Shown: positions 35,160-45,387 of the stretch, piece after piece
Position numbering within the stretch: the first letter of the stretch is position 1
Layout: each line of letters opens with the position of its first letter
Source: Miscanthus floridulus
Taxonomy: Eukaryota; Streptophyta; Magnoliopsida; Poales; Poaceae
Direction: 5' to 3'
NCBI RefSeq assembly: GCF_019320115.1
Contig: NC_089598.1
Coordinates: forward strand, 85,507,844 to 85,571,843
DNA length: 64,000 nt
Program-made: the position numbers and the translations under genes
Notes under the pieces: generated by a model
Database searches by the model: none
Told to the model about the DNA's origin: nothing
What the model saw: the letters and a program-made list of their open reading frames with translations, nothing else

Positions 35160-35320
35160 ATCTCGCATGGCGGGAAAAAGTTTGTGATAGTACCCGCATG
35201 ACGGGAAAAGTTTGAGAAAATACCCGCATGGCGGGGTAAAGTTGGCATAGTACATATGTTAACCAATCATGTATGGCGGGAGAGTTTGGCATAGTACTTA
35301 TCCCGCATGGCGGGAGGAGG
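35160..35320 (+). repeat. 30-bp-period repeat with CCCGC-ATG-GCGGG core
   Basis: The core CCCGCATG(G/A)CGGG (or one base off) begins at 35163, 35193, 35223 and 35302, with a partial copy ending at 35280. The first three are exactly 30 bp apart. Each core is a 5-bp stem around ATG. The spacer reads AAAAGTTTG...ATAGTA. Copia C has the same array near 59475-59585 in decayed form. Confidence 0.88.
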
Positions 35321-36389
35321 ATGTGATGACTCATGTGCTCTAAAGAAATATCCCGCACATGGAGAGAAGTTTGGGATAGCTCTTATGCTATCCTAGTATT
35401 GACCGTACACTCTGATTGTGTCATGGTCATTAAGTACTCAATGAGTTTAAGAACAAAAGAAAGTTGCATGTGAACCAAAAGATAAGAATGATATGCAAGT
35501 GTGACTTGCAGAAGTATTGATAATAATAGACTATGTTGAGTTTTGAAGTGTAATGAGGAAAATGTACTCCCATACGAATTTTGTTTGCATGATGTAATCA
35601 TGTGGATGAAGTAAGTAATCAAAGTTTCCTCATTCAAAAGAGTTCTGAATGTTTCGAAATTGTGGTAGAAAAGTTAATACCATATTTCGAGGGGGAGAAA
35701 TGTAAGATTAATTAAGAAAGACAATTAAGAAAGATACTTCCCCATACTTCAGATAATGTAATGCATACTATGCATTGAAGGTAAAAGTGATCTATAAAAA
35801 ATGAATGTGATCGTTGAGGATGTAAGATGGTCATAATAACGATATCCCTAAAGTAAAGAAATAGCTAAATTCCTGAACTTTTTATAGTTCCGATGGGAAG
35901 ATAGCATAGTCGGCTAGTATTCATACTGGACGAGTTCAGAGTTATCAAGGCGGTGCTAAACGCGCTGTATGAGTTTTTAGCAGGTTAAACCCAAAATAAG
36001 AAATTTGAAGATACACCATCTTTACAGAAGATGGAGTAATCTGGGGGAGCATGGTATGTAGATACCTAAGGCTTGAATAGAAGTGGGATTACATATCCAC
36101 TACAGTGTTTTTTTAGAGCAACAAATTGCTTTATACATGCTGATGTTGTATGACATATACAACACCAGATGTTAGCTCTTAAAGAGAATGAATAAGTAAA
36201 CAAGGATCTGGTGATACAGGAGGCTATAGAACAATTGCCTTTTGGCAATGAAGAGTAACAATAGCCCCATATGAAAGAAGTGCCACGAGGCCTTAGAAGG
36301 TCTCAAAGAATAAGAAAATCAGATATTTCTGGTGACTAAGAAGTAAAAGTTAAGAAAGAAATTTAAATAGAGAGTGATTCCACCTCATT

Positions 36390-37913
36390 TGAAGAAGCCA
36401 TGAGAGGCGTTCACTCGTCTAAATGGCAAGAAGCAAAGGAACATGAAATAAAATCGATAAATATCAACGATGTTTGGGACTTAGAAGAAATTCCTAATGG
36501 AGCCAAAACAGTAGGCTATAATAGGTCTACAAGACAAAGGTGACTCCAAAGGAAATATAGAAATATATCCAAAGGGAATATGGAAAGCTATAAAGCGCCA
36601 CTTGTGATGAAATGATTTACATAAAGAGAAGGAATAGATTATAATGAGCATGCAAGGATTCTTTTAGAATGATAATGGTATTAATGGCACATTACGATTT
36701 ATAGTTACATCAGAAGGATGTAAAGACACATTCCTCAATGGGGATTTGTATGGAAAAGTTTACATAGCATAACTCAAAAGGTTTTGTCGTGGAAGAAAAA
36801 GAACATAAAGGGATGTTGCCTAAAGAAATCCATTTATGGATTAAAGCAAGCTTCAAGACAGTGGTTCTTGAAGTTTGACAGTGCAATAAGAAAGTTTAGG
36901 TTTTAAAGAGAATGTAGAGGACAATTATATTTATGCAAAGTTTAAACATGGGAAATTTATTTTCCTAATCCTGCATGTGGGTAGCACCTTACTCGCTAGT
37001 AGTGGTGTTAATCTACTGTTGGAGAAGAAGCAGCTCTTGTCCTCAAGTTTCAATGAGAATGGTCTTGGTAAAGCATCATTCGTTCCAGGAATTGGAACTT
37101 ACCGAGATAAAAGGAAAAGGGATATTAGAACTATCTCAAGTGTATACTTAGAGAAGATTCTAAAGAAATAAAGTATATATGTGAATAAACCTACGCCTGT
37201 TCCAATAGTCAAGGGTAATAGTTTTCAGAACTTTCAGTGTTCCAAGAACGAATGTGTGATCGATCGAAAGGACGTCCTATATGCTTCAGCTGTTGGAAGC
37301 TTAATGAGTGCTTATAAGTAAGAACTTACCCTGACATAGTTCATGTATCCGAGATGTTTTGGCAGAAGTCTAGTCCAGATATAGATCACTGGAATGGAGT
37401 TGAGAATGTTTTGTAATTGTGCAAAGACTTATAGGCCTCATGGTGAGTAAGAAAGATTAAATACTCTCAAATAGTTGTGGGTACAAATGTTAAATTTTGG
37501 CGAGATGTTTAGTGAAACCCACATAGTAGCTAACACTCGCAGTTGAAGTTTTATTGTGGAAAAGCTCCAAAGAAACAGTTGTGGTGTCATCAAAGATGCA
37601 TACCCACAGTATAGCTTGTTATGAGGCTTAAGGACAGGCGAAATGGTTAAAAGAACTTACACCCGGAATTGATAATGGTATACAACAGCAATAACCATTT
37701 AAGTAGTTCGCTCCTATAACAACGGGTCAAGTGTGCTGCCAAACACATTAACGTTAAAGTTATACGTTGTGAAGGAGAAAGTCCGGAATCATACTAAAAG
37801 TATTGAACATAAAAGTAACAAGCAAGTGCTTGTGGATCCACATACAAAAGGCTTACCACCCAGTGTGTTTAGAGAACACACAGTCGATATGGGTTTATGG
37901 TATAGCCTATGAT
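36390..37913 (+). pseudogene. Copia A reverse transcriptase / RNase H remnant
   Basis: Pieces of Copia pol in order: EAMRGVHSSKWQEAKEHE with DVWDLEEIPNGAKTVGY (start of RT), a block recalling DVKTxFLNGDL near 36725, SIYGLKQASRQWFLKF near 36832, an RNase H part with CFGRSLVQI-like frame-shifted sequence near 37355, and the terminal DPHTKGLPPSVFREHT near 37830-37885. Many frameshifts and stops make it inactive. The same blocks on the minus strand of B confirm identity. Confidence 0.8.
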
Positions 37914-38099
37914 TTTCGAACAATAAAGGGCCCAAAGTTAAAGAATCTGTTTCAGAACAGAGACGTGTATTGTAGCTGTTAAATCTATCGGCGATTGACC
38001 GTGACGATGAAGCGTGCTCTATGCACTAATCTGTGATGGAACAAATAAAAGTGAAAGGGATTAAAGTCAAAGTTTAAAGTTAAAGTATGAGTTGAGATC

Positions 38100-38110
38100 A
38101 AGGGGGAGAA
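38100..38110 (+). other. Polypurine tract of Copia A
   Basis: AAGGGGGAGAA directly upstream of the 3' LTR, the site of plus-strand priming in LTR elements. Confidence 0.8.
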
Positions 38111-38558
38111 TGTTGGTTTGATCTCCCAACCACAGTGGCCCAACGGCCACTTGGGCCTTGACCTCGCGCCCTAATCGGGGGCGCCCAGTCCATCTATGGC
38201 TGGCGGGCCCCCATCACACTGCGCATTAAATAGAGGTGGGACCGGCGGCTCTCAGTACGAGGTTCGCCTGAGCCGTACGCCCCACCTAGAAACCCTACTC
38301 CGATCTAACAGAGGGGCGCAGGCAATGACGGGAAGCACCGCCGCCGCCACTGCACTGCGCTACCACGATCTTCACTGCGTCGCTCTCTCTTCTCCGACTG
38401 TCGCTGCCTAGCGCAGAACTTCACCGATGAACCTGATGGCCGGATCCCCTACTCAATGGATGGTCAGTGCCTAACCCTAGCTCTTCCTCTCCCTCTCTGT
38501 CCCTCTCCGTTCACACCATTACTACGAGAAACCCAATGAAACCCCACTGATCTACAAC

Positions 38559-39941
38559 CAGGGGCGAAGCTACAGGGTGGTCCCTGTGGGCCGCGGACCA
38601 CCCTGCGCTCGGCCCAACCAAGGCCCATAGGTAGAGTCAGTACTCGCCCAGTCGCTCATGACCTTACGGATTCCGCCGTCTGTTCCTCTCGCATCGTATT
38701 GTTTCTGTATTTTTCGTGGCGTGCGGTGCAGTCGTGGGGTCGGTCGACGGCCGCGACGCAACTGCTGGCGGCGGCGAGCACGGCCATCGCCCATCGGACT
38801 CCTACAACCGACATCGTCATCTCCACGTCGGCAAACGCAAAGCAGCAGCCGAGCAGGAGCAGGCACTCTGAACTGCTTTGCCAACGTTAATTAGCCTGCT
38901 GCTGGCTGCTACTCTACCTGTCTATCCCTATTCTGAATTCTCCTTTAGTCACAAGTACATAATACTCACATTTCTTCTTTTCCTTTCAGTTTCCTCAATT
39001 TCAATATATGATCGGTGTTCTGCGATTTGCACGGACAGTCTGTCAGATTGGAGAAGTGCACAAGCTGACAAGCCATAGGGTATGCAAAATTGATTTTTTT
39101 GTGCAATTGCAACACTGAATTATTTTATTTCAATATATGATTTTTTTGCAGTATTGGATTAATGGTTTGATATATTGAAACATTATATAATGTTGTTGCA
39201 GAATTGTTGAAAGATGAAGAGGACCGGTGATATTGCCTCTCTTTTTCCAAAAATATGAAGCAAAGAAGAAGGCCTCTTTTCCATCTCCTTTTGTGGCTCC
39301 AGCTATTCTAGAAGAGCAAATTGAAGAACAAAAAGGTGGACCTGATCAAGACAGAGTAATTCAAGAGAATGTGATTTCAACTCCGATGCCTCTAATTCCG
39401 TGGGCATGATGAAAGTGAAGACTCTAGCAATAGAGAGAACTTCATTGAGCTTTTGAAGTGTCTTGCAGCAAATAATGAAGAGGTGGACAGGATTATTTTG
39501 AAAAATACTCCAGATAATTATCATTGACTAGCCCAGACATATAGTGTTGAAAGAATATTTTCTGCAATAACCTTTATCAAGAATAAGTTGAGAAATAATA
39601 TGGGTGATAGCCTGCTGGATGATTATCTAATAATTTTATTCAGCAGGACATCTTCTTACAATTGAGTGAAGAAGAGATCACATCAACACTTTCATGGCTA
39701 TTAGAAGGCGCAAGCCTGACAAGAAGTAGTGACATATTGTTCTTCAACTATTATAGGTATGTAATATTTGAATTCTATGTTAACAAAATTATACTCATCT
39801 ATTTTATGAACTTTGTATGTCCTTTTTTCATTAATTGCGTTTTGTCATTCATATACCTATGTACCGACATGTTAAATTTATAGCTGTTAAAAAAATTTAG
39901 ACAATAAACCACCCTAGCTACAAATCCTAGCCAGGCCACTG
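38559..39941 (+). mobile_element. hAT-family derivative, 1383 bp
   Basis: Flanked by the 8-bp duplication TCTACAAC (38551-38558 and 39942-39949), diagnostic for hAT. The termini CAGGGGCGAAGCTACAGGGTGG and, inverted, CAGTGGCCTGGCTAGG are imperfect inverted repeats. It retains a start-like piece (MKRTGDIASLF frame near 39213, with KYEAKKKASFPSPF) and a C-terminal dimerisation piece (SVERIFSAITFIKNKLRN, 39544-39600). The catalytic middle is missing, so it depends on another transposase. Confidence 0.88.
39213..39660 (+). pseudogene. hAT transposase remnant (N- and C-terminal pieces)
   Basis: The first piece resembles the N-terminus of TTF-type/ZMYM-like hAT proteins. The second is the hATC dimerisation motif with SVERIFSA and NNMGDSLLDDYLI. 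Between them a large internal deletion removed the RNase H-like catalytic core. Frames are broken. Confidence 0.7.
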
Positions 39942-39973
39942 TCTACAACCAGATGATCTAAAGAGTGCTAACA

Positions 39974-40669
39974 CAGACGTCGCACACCCCTGTCTCGAGC
40001 TAGGACCATTCCGTCGCAGCACGCCAAGGCTTCGGCAGTCAGCGCATTCAGGCAGTGCTCATACCATTTAGCTGTGCCACCACACGTTCTTCCATCTTGG
40101 TCCCGAAGAGTCGCACCGGATGCCGCCGACCGATCGCCATCATAGAAGGCTGCATCAACATTGCATTTTACCCAGCCGGTGGCCGGCCTTTCCCAGAACT
40201 TTGGAATACTTGTGGATCTCCTTTCTTTCTCCGGATGAATAAGCTGCCAGAGATCGAAAGCGGTGTCTATAGCCCACTGTGCTGCTACTCTCACTGGTCG
40301 CGGCTCCTCTCCATGCCGCCTGCTGTTCCGCGCCATCCATAGCGCCCACATTCCGCACAAGATCACCGCTGCATCTTTCGGTGGAACACAGCCTGGATCA
40401 ACCAAATCACGAGCCCAGGTAAGCGCGATCTTGACACCAGACATCGTCTTCGTCTGATTCCAGAGAAACTTTGCCACCGTGCACTCGAGTAGGACGTGCT
40501 TCACCGACTCCTTGTCACCTCCACAGACATCACAGTTAGCAATGGGCTCTACTATGTGTCTGCGATTCAGGACATCCTTGGCCGGGAGGAAGTCATTTAC
40601 CACCCGCCACCAGAAGACGCGAACTTTTGGCGGCACACATAATTTCAAAATTCGGGACCATGTGATGTC
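39974..40669 (-). mobile_element. L1-type LINE, middle piece
   Basis: LINE segment between Copia A and Copia B. It reads continuously into the pieces on either side once those elements and their target duplications (CAGAC and ATGTC) are discounted. Confidence 0.9.
39974..40669 (-). pseudogene. LINE zinc-binding (zf-RVT) and RNase H N-terminal region
   Basis: Encodes DITWSRILKLCVPPKVRVFW, then CDVCGGDKESVKHVLLEC, a Cys/His cluster typical of the zf-RVT domain following plant LINE reverse transcriptase. It continues with WVKCNVDAAFYDGD, the first catalytic block of RNase H, and ALTAEALACCDGMVLA. Open for 237 codons. It is separated from the RT upstream by Copia B and from the RNase H end by Copia A. 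Confidence 0.88.
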
Positions 40670-41046
40670 TGATAGAATCATCTAGGCGTAGATTTAGTGG
40701 ATAAAATATAACTTAAATAAGGATTTGGTGATGTACCTCGCCGCATGCAGTAACGGCCATGGCTCGGAGTAGAAGTACCATCGTAGTGGGACGCGGTCCA
40801 GTAGCGACACCGATGGAGCTTCCCGTCGCTCACAGCACTCCCCTCTTGATCGGACTAGTGTTAGACTCGGTGGAGAACTGGCGGCAACAGTGAATCTCGT
40901 ACCTTGCGCCCCGGCCCCCACCTTCCTCTTTGTAGTGCTGCGCGACGGAGCCCATCAGCTAGGAGAACGGCTGGGCGCCCCCGATCAGAGCGCAGATCAA
41001 GGACTCAATTGGCCATTGGGCCAACTTGGTACAGATCAACCTAACA
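40670..41046 (-). repeat. 3' LTR of Copia B
   Basis: 377 bp. Shares the CGATCAAGAGGGGAGTGCTGTGAGC segment (broken by small indels) with the other LTR. Shorter than the 5' LTR mainly through an indel of about 24 bp next to GCCATGG. Confidence 0.88.
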
Positions 41047-42660
41047 TTCTCTCTATTGATCTCACCTTATGACTTAAACTTAACTTACTTTATCTTTTTC
41101 CCATTCCATCACAGATCAGTGCATATATCGTGCCTCATCGTCACGATTAGTTGCCATTAGATTAAACAGCTACAATGCACCTATCTGTTTTGAAATAGAT
41201 TCTCAACTAGGCCCTTAGTATCCAGAAATCATAGGCTTTCCCGTAAACCCATGTCGACTGTGTGTTCTCTGAACGCACTGGGTGGTTAGCCTTTGGAAAG
41301 CGGACCCACAAGTACTTGCTTGGTACTTATATGCTCAATGCTTTCAAAATAATTCTGGATTTTCTCCTTTACAACATATAACTTAATGTCAATGTGTTTG
41401 ACAGCACACTTGACCTGTTGTCTTAGGACTTAATTACTTAAAATAGTTATTGCTGTTGACTACCATTGTTAAATTCGGGTACATATTCCCTTAACCACTT
41501 TTGCCTGTTCCTGAGGCCTCATGACAAGCTATACTATGGTATGTATCATTGATGACACCACAACCGTTTTATTGGAACTTTTTCACAATAATACTCCAAC
41601 TACGAGTGTTAGCAACTACTCTGGATTTCACTACACATCTCTCCAAAACTTAACATTTGTACCCACAACTTTTGAGAGTACTTGTTCTTTCTTACTCAGC
41701 ATGAGTCCTATGATACTTTGCAAAAATTGCAAGACATTCTTAACTCCATTCCAGTGATCTATATCTGGACTAGACTTCTGCCAAAACATCCTGGATACGT
41801 GAACTACATCAGGGTAAGTTCTTACTTGTGCACTCATTAAGCTTCCAATAGCTGAAGCATACTAAACCATGTTCTTTTGATCCATGTCATATTGGTTCCT
41901 GAAACACTAAAAGTTTCCAAATCTATTATCCTCGACTATAGTAGCAGGCGTAGCTTTACTCACATGCATACTTCATTACTTTATAATCTTTTTTAAGTAT
42001 GCTTTTGCGATAGTCCTAATACTCCTTTTTTCTATCTTGGTGAGTTTCAGTTCCTAGAACCAATGACGCTTCACCAAGATCATTTATATTGAAACTTGAG
42101 GACAAGAACTTCTTCTTCTCTAATGGCAGATTAACATCACTACTAGTGAGTAGGATGTCATCTATACATCGGATGTGGAAAGCGAGTTTTCCATTCTTGA
42201 ACTTTGCATGAACACTATTGTCCTTCTTATTTTCTTTAAACCCAAACTCTCTTATTGTTTCATCAACTTTAAATACTACTGTCTAAAGACTTGTTTCTGA
42301 TCCATAAATGGATTTCTGCAGGCGGCATCCCATACGTTCTATTTCTTTCCACGACAAAACCTTTGGTTTGTGCCATGTATATGCTTTCATATAAATCCCC
42401 GTAGAGGAATGTCGTCTTTACATCCATCTGATGTAACTTTAAATCGTAATGTGCCACTAACGCTATTATGATTCTTATATCTTTCTACATTCTCTTTGGA
42501 GTCACATTTAGCCTTGTAGACTCATTTACAACCTACTATTTTGGCTCCATTAGAAATTTCTTCTAAGTCCCAAACATCGTTGGTATTCCTCGATTTCATT
42601 TCATCTTATATAGTTGTTTTTTCTCATTCTTTGAGACCCTCTAGGGCCTCACCTACTGGC
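41047..42660 (-). pseudogene. Copia B pol remnant
   Basis: On the minus strand it includes MAHYDLKLHQMDVKTTFLYG, an RT segment with the D-V-K-T-x-F-L-x-G-D-L block (42269-42457), RNase H pieces with AQVRTYPDVVHVSRMFWQ (41631-41837) and the terminal pol part near 41230-41290. Frameshifts and stops throughout. Confidence 0.75.
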
Positions 42661-43884
42661 ACTTCTTTCATATGGGGCTGCTGTTGCTCTTCATTGCCAA
42701 GAGACAATTGATTCTACAGGCTCCTGTATAACAAGATCCTTGTTTATATTTTTAATCTTCTTTGATGAGCTAACAACATGTGTTGTATAAGTCATACAAC
42801 ATCAACAGGTATTGATAAATTTATTGCTCTTGAATCACTGGAGTGGGCACACAGTCTCACTTCTCTTTAAGTCTTAGGTCTCTATATACCATGCTCCCTC
42901 AGATTATCCCATCTTCTATAAAGACAGTGTATCTTCAAATTTCTTATTTGGGTTTAGTCTATTAAAACCTCATATGGCTCTTTAAGCACCACCTTAACAT
43001 CTTTTATTCTGGCTGACTACGCTATCTTCCTATCGAAACCGTAAAAAGTTCAGGAATTTAGCTATTTATCTGCTTAGGGGTATCATTATTATGACCATCG
43101 TACTCACTCGACGATCACATTCATCTTTTATAGATCATCCTTGCCCTCAATCGACACTATGCATCGCATTATCTGAAGTATAGGGGAGTATCTTTTTAAT
43201 TGTTTTTCTTAATTGATCTTACAATTCTCCCCCTCGAAATGTGGCATAAACTTTACTGCCATAATTTCGAAAACTATTCAAAACTCTTGTGAATGAGGAG
43301 ACATTTATGACTTACTTCATTCACATAATTATGTCATGCAAACAAAGTTATTTCTTAATTCATATGGGAGTACACTTTTCTCATTCCACTTCATGAACTC
43401 AACAAGGTCCTTAGCGGTACTACTGCAAGTCATGCTCGCATGTCCTTCTTATCATTTGGTTCGTATGTAACTTTCTAGGATAGCATAAGGCCACCCCAAA
43501 CTTCTCTCGCTATGCGGGACACACAAAAACACATGAGTCATCACAAAACTTCTCCTGCCATGCATGATTCACTAGCATAAGTACTATGCCAAACTTCTCC
43601 CCAAGCGGGATAATTCCCTATATGGTACGTAAATGCCGGAATTAGCTCTCAGGGCACAGGAAGTGTTGGAAGATTCAAGACATTAAATTTAGAAATAATT
43701 CTGAATACACATGTTTAATTTTGCAACTATTATCATAATGATGGAAAAAATATACTATTTACAGTAACGGAAACTTAGTCATGACGACTAAAACATTCAC
43801 TTATACTTCATTCTTTAATTAAATCTTCCCGTTGGCTTGCACCTGAGTGATCTCGTTGGTTAAAATTAAAACATACAAGGCACT

Positions 43885-44440
43885 TCTGCATGAATTCTAC
43901 ATCACCGTTGGGCAGGAAATAGAATTAATGCATAAAAACTTATAAATGAAAAATTATAATATTGCTATCATCAACTTTGCTATGAAAAATAGCAATATCA
44001 TAAATACAATATTCTTCTACAATAATTTCACATCACCGTTGGGCAGAAATGGAATTAATGCATGAAAAAACTCATGAATAAACCTATAATATTATTTTTA
44101 ACTTGAAAAACATATAGCTACTCTTCAAAATTAAATTCTCCCGTTGGTTCGAGTTTAATTAGAAGATAATCAACATTATTTCAGCGGAAACATGAGAATA
44201 AAATACATTCTACTAGTTTAGGAGCATTTCTCGATCCTTATCTACTCTCTGAAAAATGATCACGTTGGTGCAAAATTTATCAGAGATTTAAACTTCAAAC
44301 TTAAACCTATAAATAAAATTATAATATTGTTATCATCAACGTTTATCAGAAAAATAACAATACCATAATTTAACTTAAACAAATATGACTACTCATCTAA
44401 TTAAATTTTTCCGCTGGTTTCAATTTAATTAGAGGATGAA
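43885..44440 (-). repeat. Hairpin array with CCAACG loops (Copia B)
   Basis: On the plus strand the loop appears as CGTTGG, for example near 43905, 44035, 44138 and 44264, or as the variant CGCTGG near 44408, each between AT-rich complementary arms such as AATTAAATT and AATTTAATT. The TTATAATATTG...CAATA hairpin is at about 44322-44368. Confidence 0.75.
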
Positions 44441-45387
44441 ACATTAACATAGTAGCGGAAACGTGAAAAAAACAAAATATCCTTCTTGTTCAGAAGCATT
44501 TCCTTTAGCTCATCTACTCTCTAAAAAATTCATCACGTTGGTGCAAATTTTACTAGAGATTTAAACTTCAAAATTTGTCTAAAATTCATCAAATAAAAGA
44601 AGGAAAATCATCTGAAAAAAAATATGAAACTTAAACTTCATTTCTTCTTCGTTTATTCAGCCCAGTGGCTAAATAGGCCCGCGGCCCACCTCGCCTGTGT
44701 GCTTGTGCGCCCGTGCACCAGCTCGCGGCCCAGCACGCGCTGCCGCGCTCCCCCGCGCCCAGGCCGCAACCTGGGCCTGGGCCAGGAAAGCGCTCTCCCT
44801 CCTGGGCCAAAAGAGGCTCGCATGTTCGTGGCCGTAGATCTGCATCCGACGGCTGGCCGCACGTCTCGACCGAACAAAATCCCACGCCCGGCCGTCCCCC
44901 ACCTAAAACCCTAGCTCATTACCTTCCTCACCCATTCTTTCTGAGCGCCACGATGGAGCGACGACGACCACGGGTGGCGGCCGGAGGGAGGAGTCACGGC
45001 GCTGCTGCGGTACCCCTCGCCGGTGCAAGCGTGTAGCCGGAGCCGCGCACGGCGCTATCGATTGGCACCGTGGTTGTGCCCTTTGGAGCCTCGGCGGCTC
45101 TGCATTTTCATCCCGCGCGACGACGGTCGCAATGGCGGGGTGGTTCTACCCACGGTTCCGCATCGGCGCCTTGAGCTCACGCCCGCGTGATGACATCTCG
45201 GTGGCGAGCGGCGGCTCAACTTCGACATCTCGATGGCGAGCAGCGGCTCAACTTCCCGTGCGGCGTCAAGGATGGCCGGCGGTGGTGACTTCAGCGGTGA
45301 GAGGACCAGGTAGGCTCCCCTCTCTGTCTTTCTCTCTGACTTAGGGTTAGGGTTTCGAGTTGGGCTCAGAATTTGGTACTTATAGGG

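Larger units (their letters stand above)
32493..39973 (+). mobile_element. Copia element A, complete with both LTRs
   Basis: LTR retrotransposon of 7481 bp, including a 1383-bp hAT insertion and its duplicated 8 bp. It is flanked by the 5-bp duplication CAGAC (32488-32492 and 39974-39978). LTRs are 472 bp (32493-32964; 38111-38558 plus 39950-39973). Internal parts: primer site, a GC-rich leader with CCCTAA runs, an AT-rich hairpin array, a gag remnant (34790-34925), a 30-bp-period repeat, and degenerate RT/RNase H. Protease and most of integrase are not recognisable, so it probably moved with help from a relative. By hand count the LTRs differ at about 18 of 472 sites. Confidence 0.93.
38111..39973 (+). 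repeat. 3' LTR of Copia A, split by hAT insertion
   Basis: 38111-38558 plus 39950-39973 restores 472 bp, the same length as the 5' LTR. The intervening 38559-39941 is a hAT derivative, and 39942-39949 is its duplicated target. Confidence 0.92.

Noticed and set aside
35160..35320. Regularly spaced repeats that could look like a CRISPR array
   Set aside because: Spacers are near-identical, the sequence is inside a plant Copia element, and no cas gene is present.
44624..45350. GC-rich frames as a gene
   Set aside because: The region corresponds to the inverted leader of Copia B, matching leader sequence of A and C.
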